Of a stretch of 64,000 bases of DNA, positions 45,548 to 58,191 are shown one piece after another. Within the stretch, counting starts at the first letter, position 1, and the number at the start of each line of letters is the position of its first letter. Below the pieces are notes generated by a model, which saw only the letters and a list, made by a program, of their open reading frames with translations, ran no database searches and was not told where the DNA came from. The stretch is from Periconia sp. R9002 (lineage: Eukaryota; Ascomycota; Dothideomycetes; Pleosporales; Periconiaceae), in the NCBI GenBank assembly GCA_023627715.1, contig JAMAHW010000116.1, positions 1 through 64,000 of the forward strand. Reading direction: 5' to 3'. The position numbers and the translations under genes were made by a program.

Positions 45548-46578
45548 TTTGGCGAACGTGAGACACAAGTTCCAATTGGCGAGAATTCTGGACTGAGCAG
45601 GATATGCAAATGGAAACGAGTAACGACAGAAACAATGTAGAGAAGGTGGTGGCAATCATGGCAGAGAGAAGGCGCATGCAGGAATATATCTTTCTCTGGG
45701 ACAGCCGGAAATGAGCTTACAGCCTCGTAATGCAGACGTAATGCAGAATGGCATATTCGGTAAGGCACAGTTCAAAGAGCTACACCGGTTCAGCCGCGTG
45801 CTTTCTAATTCCAATATTAAGCAGAGAATATGAAAAAAAAATACGTAACGTTGTTTTCCCCATACAGCCAAGGTACCAGGCTGTAGGAAGAAGTGTACGC
45901 TGTAGCTACCAGGAACCAAATTAGACATCACATGGCGAGTAGTGCCCGTAGCAAATCAGAATTGCCGTGGGTAAAGTGTGTTCAGCTCTATACGTTCCCT
46001 GAGTCGGCGATTGAAGCATATTGGCCTATTGAGGGCGGCTGAGCTTATGCGAATTCCATGCAATACGACTATCGGGTCGGTGCATAACACAGCCTTGGCA
46101 TCACCGGATTCGAGGTGTTAAATCCCTGTGCTCATTACGACTTCGCAAGTGGATTTTGCACATCCTCGCCGGATTCCATTATTGGACTCGTCTCATACTG
46201 TACAATGGAATTGCCACGGTCGGTGTGGGGGCTTTTTCGGGCCAGGCTGAGAAACCGACTTGAATTCGCTTATCCCTGTGCTGTGGATCATTTGACAGAC
46301 GCCCAGTCGTGGCCATTTGTCGTATCATCGTTATCCTGGTGCTTTAAAGCGATACTGTCTTACTCGGCGACCAGTTGGGCGAATGGCAACTTGCGGCTCT
46401 GCAACTCTGGGTTGTGAGGACGCTTTTGCCGGCTTGCGGAGTTGACTGAGAGGAGTCGCGACATAAACTCATGTAATCAGCCTTTCATACCCAGTGCTAA
46501 AGATTGGATATAGTTGACACTATCTATTCCAGACCTCATTCACACCTTACTTCTTACAACATCTTCTACCCTGGAATC
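45548..46578. promoter_or_regulatory. Divergent intergenic region
   Basis: About 1.0 kb between divergent genes, the FAS1 gene on minus and a membrane protein gene on plus. No gene or recognisable element. Confidence 0.5.
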
Positions 46579-48520
46579 ATGGACCAGATACGGGACCTCG
46601 CCTCGCACGATGAGACCTACATGCTGTTGAAGAGGTTCAGGATGCCCCACGACCATGGATCAACGGACGCGATCGCAGTGACCGTGAAAGTCAGCAAAAT
46701 CCTTCTCTCATTCTATACTCTCATGATGAACATGATTGTCCTTCATCTCTGGTACCTTGTGGTTCTGGTGGCCATCGCCATCCTAGCCCAGAGCAAAACA
46801 CTGACACGGAATATGGGAGCCGCAAACGTCACCATCTGGAACTCTCAAGCACCTCTCAGCGTTCTCAAAGCTATGTTCGACTATCGTACCCACATTCCTT
46901 TATACGCATTTGGGTGGGCCCTTGCTGCACTCCTCGCGTGGGGTGCCGCAACCGTTATGTCGCTTCTCGTCTCCCCCAACCTCATCATCGGCAACGTGGC
47001 CCCGGCAAATGTGGGCAAGATCTACTATCCCACAATTCCTACTGGGGATATGAGTTCAGATACGCTGAAATTCGCCTCTCTACTCGTCCCGTCGAACCTC
47101 CGTGCAATCGAGGTGCTCGAAGCCAGGGATGACAAGACAGGCGAAAAACGGAACACATCATCCTTTAGCGACGTGTCGGTAGAGAATCCAAGGTTTTGGA
47201 AAGACAGATCTGGCAATCCCAACGTTCAGGTCGACTATTCCTTCCATGTGAGCGGTGTTGACTTCGGCTTGCAGCTGCTTCACGATCTACGGTTAGACGT
47301 TCAAGGCTCATGCCGCACTGATTACAGTTGGTGGAACGGCACCTATCAAAATGACGACGGAACCCTTCGCGATGAGTACTACCCATTCAACAACCGAAGT
47401 GATGACCCTCAGATCGTTTCTCGAAATCAGGATGGAAAAGCGCCAATTGCAACAGTATTTCAACACGAGGATGAAGGTGGCAATGCCACTTTCGCGTTTT
47501 TGATCTCCTCACTCTCGCTGTTGAGCTTTTCGGAGGGAACCGATCCCTGGTACTTGACGGAGCGCTACCAAGATAACCAAACGAGCGCCGGCTATAATGT
47601 TTCATCTGGTCGACCGCCACTTGTCTGCTGGGAGCAAAATGCATGGTCTCGTGGAGGGGGAGCCAAGTTTCCCATCACCGAGATAGAGAAGATACAAGGC
47701 CTCAAACATGGAACCGTAGAGATATTCAAGGCTTCTTTAAGCGTGCCTCGCATCATTGGCCTGACACAAGCTTTGGGTACATCAGCGCTCAAGTCAGCAG
47801 CAACCTCAAAAGGACCCTTCTTTGATGCGGGGACATCCAGTATACATTCCGATCTGCAGAGGCTTGTGCTAGGCGCATACATGGCGACAAAAAACACGCT
47901 GACCGAACTGACCATGTTCCCCGAGGGGTCCGATGCACAAATTCCTAACCTGGCCTTCGAACAATCGAAAGGGAGGTTCAAAGAAGGTGTCGCAGACTTC
48001 GTCATTCTTGGGAGCAACTTCGCCGCACTGTCTATCCGCGTACTGATCATTATCCCAGTCATGACGGTTTTCCTTTGGCTAACCGTATGGCTTCTAACGG
48101 ATAATCCGTTTCACCCCCTCCCTTGGACATATGTCAATGCACTCAAGGCCGCGGTGTTATACACGAGAGTCGATCATGAGGCTCTCAATCCGGAGGATAA
48201 AGGGAACTGGGATTTGAGGTCGTCACAGTTACCGCATTATACTTCCGAGAAGAGTTTGGCGATTGCTCGCCCTGAGTATAATCAAAAGTCAAGGACCCTT
48301 AGCTGGGATAGCTCTACAAACTCGTACGTTGCACACATATACATTCCCTGAATAGTTGATAACAATGAAATTTAGGCATCGAAGGAACCATGAGGCAGGT
48401 GGATCAATGTCGCCTGGGGTAATGTCACCCGGTGCCTTGTCCCCCGGTGCCATGTCTCCCGGGACCATTGCCGAAGGAGGCGTAGAAGAGGAGAAGAAGC
48501 AATTGGGCAAGGATAATTAG
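46579..48520 (+). CDS. Large multi-pass membrane protein with MSPG repeats
   Basis: Exons 46579-48323 and 48376-48520 (52-nt intron), 629 aa. Function not known. Hydrophobic segments near the N-terminus (IVLHLWYLVVLVAIAILA; IPLYAFGWALAALLAWGAATVMSLLV), then a long probable extracellular domain with many NxS/T sites and Trp/Cys residues, and a C-terminal transmembrane region RVLIIIPVMTVFLWLTVWLL. After the intron the tail contains four MSPG/LSPG units (SMSPGVMSPGALSPGAMSPG) and a Glu/Lys end. A hypothetical fungal membrane protein. The upstream frame is open but lacks an ATG; ATG 46579 is the first good one. Confidence 0.7.
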
Positions 48521-50134
48521 TGACAGAACAAGGTATGATGTTAATGTGTAGCCCCAGGACATGAAGTGGAAATGTTCTTCAGATTGTGCAATATTGCGCA
48601 AAGGTCATTCATTGAGGAACAAGGCTAAGACTGTGCGTTCACTCTGTTTTTGATCCCAATAGGTTGTTGTTTGATCTGTAGTTAGTATTTTTTTGTTGCC
48701 AGTGAGCTTGAGTCCAATTGCAATACATTTCTTAATTACTTGCAGTATGAAGTGGTTGCATTGATCCTGGTCCCGCAACTAATGCGCCTATGATAGAACT
48801 TGCAGGGATGCGGCTCTGCACGACGCTGCAGCTATACGATCACGTCATGTACAAACACGCAACCGAGAATGCATTTCGGCGACCATAATTTCAACCTGCA
48901 TCGCTTTAGGTAGAGTGAAGCGGATTCGAGGGTCCTAATGGCAATGCCGATGCCCAACACGCGCATGCAATACACCGGAAGTGGATTGATGTAAATTCAG
49001 ATCATCGGTCAAGACATGGCTGGTTGGTCCGAGGTCGCCGAGCTGAGGAATTTCAAGTGTACGCGTAGCTGCCGCATCGGGGTTGACCAGGCTGTTAGTT
49101 ATGTACGGTGTGCGCAAAAGTCGGAGCTTTCCTCGGACGTGGGTTCGAAGATACCCTAGTAATGGGGATTAGAAATCGCATGAGGGGTGATGACTGGAGC
49201 GCCTTCAATGTTTGTCTCATCTGACACGAAGGCCTCTTATAGGAGACTGGGCCAGGCAAAGCGAGAATTGATCCTGTCGGTACTTGTTCGAGGTTGACAC
49301 GGACGCTCCTCGAGGAGGGGTTGTTGTCGATGCGGCCAGAAAGTAGCCAATCGTCGATCCCTTCATGTCAAGCACTCCAGCCTTGACGTTGCCTTTCGTG
49401 TGCTTCAACGATTGGCAACTGATCCCTGGCATCCGCGAGGTGAATTTAAGCCTTAGCATTCGAGGTGACAGGTCTGACAGTCCCGGGAATTCGGATCCGG
49501 GCGCCCCGTGGCAGGCTAGTTTAGCGCCCGTCTACTAAAAAAGCAACCGGACCCGACCACAAACCTTGTTTATACCACAGATAGACACCTCAAGTGCTGA
49601 TTATACGACACGACCGGTACGCCGGTAAGCCAGCTAGTTCATATCGTGCGGGACGGCTCAGCTGAGAATGCCATTTACGAAACCCGTGGGGTAGGCCAAG
49701 TGGTTGGAGGACCCTGCATGCGTCCTCCGACTCCTGCTTGCGTCAAAGGTCGGACGAGTAGGCCTCGCTAAGTCCGGGGGATAATTGTTGCCCCGGATGA
49801 ACCCAGCTACTCTTCGTTAACCTTTGTAGGAGGCTTCATTTGATTATTGTCATTTCTGCCGAGGGACGCAATTAATTCGATCACGTGACTAATCGTTGAT
49901 AGAGGTGCAAAGTTCGCGAGGCCAGAGGTGAAGCTTCCCAAAAAATGATACTGTATATAGTGATTTGAGTGCCTATTAATTGTAATATGTACATGTAATT
50001 CTAGGAAATAATCTGTTTGAATGATGGAACCTCTCTTTCAAGACTCGTTATATATAACCATACACAATCAATCTCACCGATGAAGGAACGTAATTGAAAA
50101 TACCTCAATGCCGTTCTGCCATGCATTCCTTCAG
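48521..50134. other. Long intergenic region
   Basis: About 1.6 kb without gene. GC-richer patches contain short hairpins (GGAGGAC...GTCCTCC at 49706-49728; CCGGGGG...CCCCGG near 49773-49796). A tRNA-like box A and B were looked for and not accepted. Confidence 0.5.
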
Positions 50135-51522
50135 CTATCCCGCACGATTCTCTGTTTTTGAGCCTGTCTGCGCCGTGACTTTTTCCTCAGTTTGCGTCTC
50201 GTGATCTCGATTCACATCTTTGCGGCGAGCAGCGCGACTGTTGTTTCTCAGCCTTGAAAATCACATTTGCGGTGTCGATGAGGAAGACAAAGGAGACAAT
50301 GGATACTCACCGATCTAGAAAGACGTACAAGAGCTCCACAGGAATTGGAGCCCATATAAACAGCGCAGCCACTTGTCCAAAACCCCAAGCATCATCCTCA
50401 AACTGCCCACCTGCCACGCTCTTCAAATGATTCCGCTGCCTCCACATCATAATGAGACCGAACACCATACCAGCCGTCATTAACCCTATAAGCAATGCCC
50501 AGATAATCATAAGAATGTAGAACAAGAAAATCCCGTTCGTCTTCTTCTTGAACTCTGTCTTCTTAGACTGCAGCCAGAATACTAGCGCTCCTACAACGGC
50601 AAAAATAGCGACCGCCCAAGAAGGATAGAGCACCGGGGTAATGACACCATACTCCGGTGATGTGGAAGCGCAGCCCAGTGAAGCCAGTCTCCAGTTCGTC
50701 CGTTTGCTACTGCTAAGCTGACTTCTCCCCAGCACAACAATCACCAAGATGAACACCACGGTGTGCAGTATGATGCGTGCATACCAGCGCGACAAGGGCC
50801 TGACTATACAGAAAAAGATCACAAGGATGCTGTTGATCTGCATAAAGGACATGACTTGTATTTCGGCGATCTCAAATATCGAGATTTCCTGCGATAGGTG
50901 GACGTACGAGGCGACGGCAGACGCACCGATGAAGAAGCCGTTGGCGGCGAGAAACGATGCTTGAAGTACCTTCACGACCTTGACGAGCGAGAAGAACGGG
51001 GTATCTTTGCCAGCTGGAAGCTTCTTTTTGCCGGACCGCTGGGATGCGAAGAGGTATATCATGCGATACGCTGGACCGAGGAGGACAGTGAGGATGATTT
51101 GGAGTGTGTAGGCAACCATCATCTTCGCAAAACATATCAGTTCTATTCGTCTCACAACTTCTACGCACAAATTCACTTACACCGATGCCCGATAAATCAG
51201 GATTCCCCACACCATACACAAGCAAGCACAAATTCTGGCAGTTTTGGACCTCCGTGGTGATGTCCAATCCATGTTCGGCGGAGTAGTCGAAGAAACTTTG
51301 CATTGAGTCAAAATCACATTCGTGGTTGCTGGAATTTACAGCATTGTGGGTTGGCGTGCTGGACTGCAAAGTAGTTGAGGTCGAAGTAGTGTTTTGAACC
51401 GTACGAGATTGAGTAGGTGAAGGTGCTGCTGTCAGAGATACCTGCGACGACTGCGATACCCTTTGAGGAAGGGCAACTGCGAGCGACGACCATAGCAACA
51501 TGTGCCCTAAGAGATTGTACAT
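50135..51522 (-). CDS. Multi-pass membrane protein, unknown
   Basis: Exons on the minus strand: 51522-51181, 51122-50311 and 50252-50135, 423 aa. N-terminal signal peptide (MYNLLGHMLLWSSLAVALPQ), a Ser/Thr-rich ectodomain, then a conserved NCQNLCLLVYGVGNPDLSGIG motif leading into MMVAYTLQIILTVLLGP and about six further hydrophobic segments. The C-terminal tail is polar (RAARRKDVNRDHETQTEEK). This order, NPDLSGIG followed by a multispan core, is known in a family of uncharacterised fungal integral membrane proteins. A seven-helix receptor-like topology is possible. Junctions are GT-AG with GAACTGAT branch. Confidence 0.72.
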
Positions 51523-52886
51523 TCTGCGAAGGGTCGAAACTTGAAATTATGCAGAAATCATCAAACAGAAGAGGCCAAAGTGGATTATGGTCACCGCACG
51601 AATGTAGAGATATGTGACAGCTTTACCACCGATTAAATGAGCCGCAAAATTGCTGCTTTACTCACCGTAGACTAATAGCACCCGCACATGCTGTGCAACC
51701 AATCATGGCCAATTATCGAACCTTAAAATTCGGGGTGAACATGCGAAGTGATAACAAATAATCCGGCTATAGTTTCCGGTTCTCAGCTCAAGGGAAAATG
51801 CACGAGGGTCCGGAATGGGCTGAAAGAAGCGAGGCCTGTAAATAGCCCCCTAACACGGGATCTGCCTGGCAAGGGCGCTGACCGGGGCTCACTTCTTCGT
51901 TCTCGGATGTCGGCCAGGATCATGCCACTTTTGTATTAACAACAGACCGAACTTTGACTGAATATTGAGTAAACACGAAAGAAATTAATAGATGATACTA
52001 AGAGCCTCATTTTCGTATTCGGGCCATCTTTCATCCAGAAGGAATTCAGTCTGCTTAGGAGCACGAATCCTAGGCTTACTTACCGCATCCGGTGTCTGTT
52101 CAGATCTTGGGCACTTTCCAGCCGGATCTTCTAAATCTTAGGCCTCAAGTACTACTAATTTTGGCAGTAAACCTTGGTCAGGAAGGTGACCGGGCGATAA
52201 ATATCTAGTAATTCTATGAATTCCCGTTCTATTCAAGAGACGGGGTCGGCCAGTGCCTTGAGTATTTTGGTCGCCAACATGCCAACGCTTGTTCGTCCAA
52301 GCAAGTAAACCTCACTTTAGCTGGCGGTGGGCCGTCAAAAGTTTATGCATCTTGTCGAAAATTTATTAACTTACTGTTTGTCATATCATCACTCTATCCC
52401 GAGCGCTACGATGAAGCCTGAAAGGTCTTCATGCTTCTGTGCTCATTTTAAGTCCGCCTGCTAGAAGTGCCAGATACCTAAGACCTGCGGTCCTAGCTTG
52501 AAGCCGTTTAGCTGTAACTATTTGAAAACGGACTCGTATCACTGTGATATATAACGAGAGTTCGGTCATAACACGAACTCTAAGACTATGATCATAGATA
52601 ACTTTTTGACAGATTAATTGACCATGAGTGGCTTAGACGGAGATGCTCGTTCTTCCACCAGTACATCAACTCTACTGGAACAAGGAAGCTGTCTAAGCAT
52701 GCTCTGCACAACTTGACTAGTTCGTTAAGAGACTGCTGATTGCTCCAGGTTGATCTTAGCCTCCCCCAAGTGCGAGAACAATGACTGTGGCGAGTGTGGC
52801 TCACACAGTGGCAGTATGCGTTGCTTAAGCTTATGTCAGTGAAAAAAAAATTGTTTATGGCCGCTTTAATGCTATAGCCCCTTCGC
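51523..52886. other. Long intergenic region
   Basis: About 1.36 kb, AT-rich, no gene seen; several short frames lack support. Confidence 0.55.
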
Positions 52887-53575
52887 TCAACATGCCATCC
52901 ACGTTAAATCATAATTCTGTGAAAGCATTGGTCCCATTGCCCCCGAAGCATTACTCGCAGCCTGATTCTGCAAAACCAGCCTAACCTGAATGTTGAAATT
53001 GAAAACAACGACACTAGCTCCGCAAGGTGTCCACGGAGTTTCGAAAGCTGTCTCCTCCGTTTTAGCGAATGGAGCATTCACAGGTCCCTTCAGTATCTGA
53101 TGGAATGAAGTGGTCTGCTGTGTGTGAGTGAACGTTCTTAATGCGCGACAGTCGCGACAGTTACTGTAGGGATAGGACGATTATGGAGACTGCGCACCTG
53201 AACCCCACTCGAGAGGTACACCGTGGTTAGAAACTGCGCAGTAACCCCTTCAGTCAATTGTGCTGCACCAAAGACACGGTTCTGCCATATGGTAAGGCTG
53301 TAGTTCGTTGGCACAAGAATTTCAGCCCGTATCTGACAGTTCTTCTCATTTTGGGCTACGCCAATGCCTTGTCCCAAGCTTGGAGCATAACGCGTAGCGT
53401 TAAATTGCAATGATAGCAGATCAGAGTTGAAAGTTGAGGTAACCGAATTCGCGGGGCATCCAGTTCCACGATATGTAGAACTAATGAGAGAAATGGGTGC
53501 AGCAAATACTCGTTGAGTCAGTGCAATTGGCATACTGGTAGAGAGCGTTGCTAACAGAATATTGACGAGATGCAT
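52887..53575 (-). CDS. Secreted DUF4360-family protein
   Basis: Exons on the minus strand: 53575-53198 and 53117-52887 (80-nt intron), giving 202 aa. The signal peptide region MHLVNILLATLSTSMPIAL is followed by GTGCPANSVTSTFN and NEKNCQI, the DUF4360 hallmark, then FLTTVYLSSGVQ, and after the intron KGPVNAPF and WTPCGASVVVFNFNIQVRL. The cysteine pair and Trp pattern are kept. Extracellular small protein of unknown function. I chose the CACACACAG acceptor because it keeps phase with the conserved QQTTSFHQILKGPV; a nearby AAG acceptor would be out of phase. Confidence 0.85.
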
Positions 53576-54330
53576 TGTTGACCGCGCGCCTTTAGATTAA
53601 TTTAGTATTTGATATTTAGCTGGAAACTGTCAACTCTGTAACGCTGGGTGATTTGACTTATATAGTATAAATGCGATGCAAACTAGAGGTGCAAACGATT
53701 ATTGTATACGAGATACGAGAAGCACTAACCAGGGTGTGGCGACCGCGAAAGCTAAAGAGGATTTTGTCTACTTTACATATATTAGGTTTGACGATTCCAG
53801 CCCCGATGTTGTCGACAAGCTAGTACGCATACAGGACAGCCTACATATTCTCTTCGAGAGGTTAGACCGGTGTTATCACCCGAGGGATACTTCTCTTGGA
53901 GGTCCCGGTGAGGGGTGCAGAGGTTAAAGAGAGCCCCAATTCTAGCAAAAGGGCACCTCCATATTCAAAAGATACACCCCTCCGATATGGGATGTGTTTC
54001 CTAGATACGATATCGCTTCGCACTCTGATCAATTGTCATTTACCACAAGACTTTATTGAAGCTTCGGTAGCGCGCGAACAAAAATGAGATAAAAGTAGTG
54101 TATTTAAGACAAATCCTTAAGAAATTTCATCTAATCAGGGCAGCAGAATGTTTAAAGTTGGCTATTTCGAGAGACACGGGGCTAGCGCGACGAATTACAA
54201 GAATGTTTCCTTGGACAGAAGATGATTAAGGCAGTCCTAGCAACTAATCTGGCCAGTACTCATGACCACTCTTGATGAACTGTAGCAGGACTGGCGAGCT
54301 ATCTAATGGAGGAAGCAGATTCCCTTCAAA
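53576..54330. other. Intergenic
   Basis: About 755 bp, AT-rich, with no supportable gene. Confidence 0.6.
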
Positions 54331-55743
54331 TCACATATTTTCGGTGTTTGAGAGCGTGGCGTTCCCGAAAAAAGCCCACGCGTCATTCAGGACCAAGTCT
54401 GGAGCATCTAAGGTCGGGAGATGACCGCCTCGATCGTGAACATTGCGCACCTGTATGTTCCCACGACGCTGTGCCCAGTCAAGAGGTAGCCCATACCAGA
54501 TATCGAGCGCAAACTCGGAGAGGGCGACGGGCTGCAGAACGTAGGGGAAAATATCGAACCCGTTGGTTGATAACGCATGGTCCTTGGGAAGAGATCAGCA
54601 ACAAATCATAATACGTTCAGGAGGGAGTGCAATGTTTACCTGCGCCGCGTTTTCATATAGAGCAAGGGCCCCATATACCCCTGGGATCCAATGCAGCATG
54701 GCCCAAGTGATAATCCTCTCAGGCGTCCACACCTGATCTGAATTCCATGTCACACCTTGTTCTAGATCATAGAACCACATGGCTAGTCCAACCGGACTAT
54801 CAGCCAATGCTGCGCTCAGTTTCCGCGGCCGCAGCACGTGCACCGATCCGAAACTCGTCCACAGACCCCGATTGAAGCTCTCGGTACGTTCGATGAAAAG
54901 CTTTTCATCTTCGGTCACGGAGCCTTGAAAATATCTTTGCAGGTCAGACGGGGCTGGAGACATTACCCAGAAATATGAATGGAGTGCCACAACCGCTTCA
55001 GGTAAGTCTGCCGCCATGGCGCGCTCGATGATAGCTCCAAAGTCGCCGCCTTGGACGACGTATCTATCATATCCAAGTTTCTGCATTAGGGCGTTCATTG
55101 CAGCACCGATGACTCTGATTCCCATGCCCGCCTTGAGAGGCGAGGGTGAAAAGCCAAATCCCGGGATCGATGGTGCCACCACGTGGAAGGCTGGCAGACT
55201 CGCATTGGGGGGATTGGTCAGAGCATCTATCAAAGATTCGACCTCGATAAAGGAGCCAGGCCAGCCATGAATGTGCAGGAGCGGAATGGCATCGGCACGA
55301 GGGGATCTGTGGTGGACAAAGTGCAGCGGGATGAGTGTGTCATTGAAGAAATTCGGGGCCGTGACGATAGTTGTGAACTGGCGGAGCCGTGTGTTTAGGT
55401 GGGTCTCAACAGCCCGCCAAGAGTAGTTCGAGCTCCAAAAGGATAACACATTCTCCACAATACGCTTGGGCGGGCCGTCGGTGAACTCTGGCTGGCCTGG
55501 GGTATCGTCCACAGTGCGAGTAAGGGAGACCTTGCGAAGAGTCCAGTTAAGGAACGACTGGCTCACCGTAATATTGAATGGGGTGACCTCGGTGGAGAAA
55601 GTAGCTTCGAAGTTGAGACCTAAATCAGCCGTCGTAAGAGTGACCGAGGGAGTGTCATTCCGTTTCATAGGCGATGCGTTGGTCGCTATGGGTGAAAGGA
55701 GACTGAGTGTGAAACTCAGCTTCCACAGGGATCGGCAGAGCAT
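54331..55743 (-). CDS. Secreted epoxide hydrolase
   Basis: Converts epoxides to diols. Exons on the minus strand: 55743-54640 and 54582-54331 over a 57-nt intron (GTAAAC to CCCAAG), 451 aa. Signal peptide MLCRSLWKLSFTLSLLSPIATNAS. The epoxide hydrolase N-terminal domain is followed by an alpha/beta-hydrolase core: oxyanion HGWPG near residue 158, nucleophile Asp in GGDFGA near 234, HDRGGHLPTLDAP with the catalytic His. The ending FPYVLQPVALSEFALDIWYGLPLDWAQRRGN is typical of the family. A secretory start is unusual because most family members are intracellular. It is divergent from the OYE gene, sharing the tandem-repeat promoter. Confidence 0.9.
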
Positions 55744-56596
55744 GGTGCTTGGAAAATAGAGAAAATCGCGAAGAATTTCTTCAGCCAAAGATTTCTCAGC
55801 TAGGATGCTAAAATCAACATCGCTCGGTCATGCGCGGATGCTCCGGTTCTTATTCTCTTTTCTTATCTTTCTCTACCTGCATCACGGTAGAACAAAAGAG
55901 TCATACTGCCTAATTTGAGAAAAGGTTAGATTTTGCCCATGTAGGAAGCTGATGACGAGTGCTGACCAGTTCTTCTTCTTATTCTCTTCTCTTCTCTTTG
56001 TCCACCTGAATCTTAGTAGTTTAGGGGAACCAAAGAGTCATACTACCCATTTTGGAAAAAGGTGGGATTTTTCCCATTTAGGAAGCTCATGAAGAGTACG
56101 GACCAGTTCCTCTTATGATTCTCTCGTCTTTATTTTCTTTACCTGCATCTCAGGGAACAAAACAGTCATACTACCCAATTCGGAAAAATGTAAGCTTTTT
56201 CTCATTCAGGAAGTCCAAATGTGGTCCTACCCAAGTCAATAAACTTTCCGCGAGAGCCACGTATTTATTCTCTTTTGATTGGTCTTGAGCTGCTGACTAC
56301 AAGTACGGTATGATTATGAATATAGCGTTGCGTCCAGATACTGACTAATTGCTTGATTTAGAGAAACAGATGAACTTGTTGTGCATCTCATCTATCACAC
56401 GAGAATCTATATTACATCTTGCTAATCAATTGCAGTGTTGCAGGTTGATATAGGCCCCTCGGTGTTCGATCGGTGTGTTCCGCAAAGTATATATACCATT
56501 GTTCAACACCACCAGACACTCCTTCACAGGCTGTACAACTACCTCTAAAGCTGAACAAACTTCTCCATCTAAAACAAATCCATCCATTTATTCACA
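55744..56596. promoter_or_regulatory. Divergent promoter, epoxide hydrolase and OYE, with tandem repeats
   Basis: The 850-bp gap between the two start codons contains three imperfect copies of a ~110-140-bp unit at about 55838-56216, each with pyrimidine-rich, GAGTCATACT-like and AGGAAG(C/T) elements. Nothing else seen. Confidence 0.7.
55838..56216. repeat. Three tandem promoter repeats
   Basis: Copies at about 55838-55963, 55963-56101 and 56101-56216. Each reads, in order, a TTCTTATTCTCT-like tract, ACCTG(C/A)ATC, GAACAAAAGAGTCATACT, TTGGAAAAAGGT, TTTTTCCCATTTAGGAAG. They differ by substitutions and small indels. Confidence 0.85.
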
Positions 56597-58191
56597 ATGC
56601 CCTATAACCGCTGGGAAGCCGAGCTAGTAGACGTAGCGCCACTAAGAGAGCCACTGGTCTTCCACCCCTCCGGGAAGATTGCTCGCAATCGCCTCCTAAA
56701 AACCGCTATGACCGAAGGTCTGGGATCCTGGAGCCCCAAGGATATCAGCCAAAGGGGAATGCCAACTAAAGAGAGCGTAGAGTTGTACAGACGGTGAGCA
56801 AGCCAATACATATTACAACAGGTCAAGATCATCATTCAAATGCTGACGACGGAATAATTATAGCTGGGGCGAGGGGGCCAACACGTTTGGTATCATCGAA
56901 ACTGGCAACATCGACATTGAATATGACCAACTCAATGCCATAGGCGATATGATAATAACCCTCAAAGATGCTCCATCTGGGCCTAGGTTCGAGGGTTTCG
57001 TCGCTATAGCCAAGGCCGCAAAAGCCAATGGAGCTCTCATTATCGGGCAAACGGCTCACCCAGGCAACCAGTTGCATGCCCACATCCGCAGTGACACTAT
57101 CTCAGCAAGTGACATTCAACTTCGTGAGTTTTTTTCTTGCATTCACAGCGACAATCAATATCCATACTCTACCGAGATTCTGCCAGCATAGTGGTAACCC
57201 ACATACACCTGTTATCTACTGACAAGGAACTACAGCACCGAAGAGAGGTCCGCTAGGAGAATTCTACGCGAAGCCCCGTGCCGCGACCCAGGCCGACATT
57301 GACCATGTCGTGGCCAGCTTCGTACACGCAGCCGAGTACTTGGCGGCGGCAGGCTTCGATGGCATGCAGCTGCACGCGGCGCACGGCTACCTTCTAGCAC
57401 AGTTCCTCTCAGGTAGCATGAACCGGCGCACCGATACCTATGGCGGCACCATCAGCAACCGGGCGCGCATCGTCGTGGAGATCGCGCGAGGCGTGCGGTC
57501 CAGCCCTCGAATCCCTAAGGACTTCATACTCGCCATCAAGCTGAACAGTGTCGAGTTTCAGGAGGGCGGGCTGACGGCCGAGGAGGCGCGCGAACTCGTC
57601 GCCACAATCGATGCCAGCGAAGGCGACGGCGAAGACGGAGGGCCGTTCGACTACGTGGAACTGAGCGGCGGCACGTGGCAGAACTTTGGCATGACATGGG
57701 AGCGCGAGAGCACGCGCCGCCGCGAATCCTTCTTCATCGAATTCGCAGAGAAAATTGTGCCAGCGCTTGGCCAGTCGCCGCGAAAGACCAAGGTCTTCAT
57801 CACAGGCGGCATCCGTAGCGCCGCGGCTATGGTTGGAGCCCTTGATGTTGTTGACGGCGTCGGCCTTGGCCGGCCGGCCGCTCAAGAGCCACGGCTCGCG
57901 AATGACATCCTCGAAGGCCGCATCACGAGCGCTATTAGACCTCAGAAAGCCCTTGAAGATATCTCTATGGGTCTGCGTCTTGCAGGTACGCAGCTAGGCC
58001 AAATTGCAAAGGGGGAGGAGCCCTTAGATGCTAGCGACGAACAGACGGCAAAGGAATTTTTGGCCGATGAAGCGAAATGGTACGCGGCTATGATGGCTGA
58101 TGACGATAAGCTCGAGTTCTCTGGCTATGTCAAGCTTTCTGCTCCGCAACATCCCTATGGCCACGTAGAAAACAGCAGCGCCTTACCCTAG
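56597..58191 (+). CDS. Old Yellow Enzyme-type NADH:flavin oxidoreductase
   Basis: FMN-dependent ene-reductase. Exons 56597-56793, 56864-57123 and 57236-58191, giving 470 aa. The barrel starts with LVFHPSGKIARNRLLKTAMTEGLG, followed by WGEGANTFGIIETGN, GALIIGQTAHPGNQ, FDGMQLHAAHGYLLAQFLSGSMNRRTDTYGG and FITGGIRSAAAMVGALDVVDGVGLGRPAAQEP. These are family signatures; the HAAHGYLL loop binds substrate/FMN. The C-terminal 70 residues are a typical extension. Divergent from the epoxide hydrolase, so the two may be co-regulated. Confidence 0.93.

Noticed and set aside
49001..49160. tRNA-like box A/B sequences (GGTCGCCGAG and GGTTCGAAGA)
   Set aside because: Spacing is over 100 bp and the arms do not pair into a cloverleaf.
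49690..49800. AAGTGGTTGGAGG-like box A and GC-rich hairpins suggesting a tRNA-derived SINE
   Set aside because: No box B at the right distance; only small hairpins remain.
53676..54087. Plus-strand frames downstream of the DUF4360 gene
   Set aside because: Short, no motif, and no splice support.
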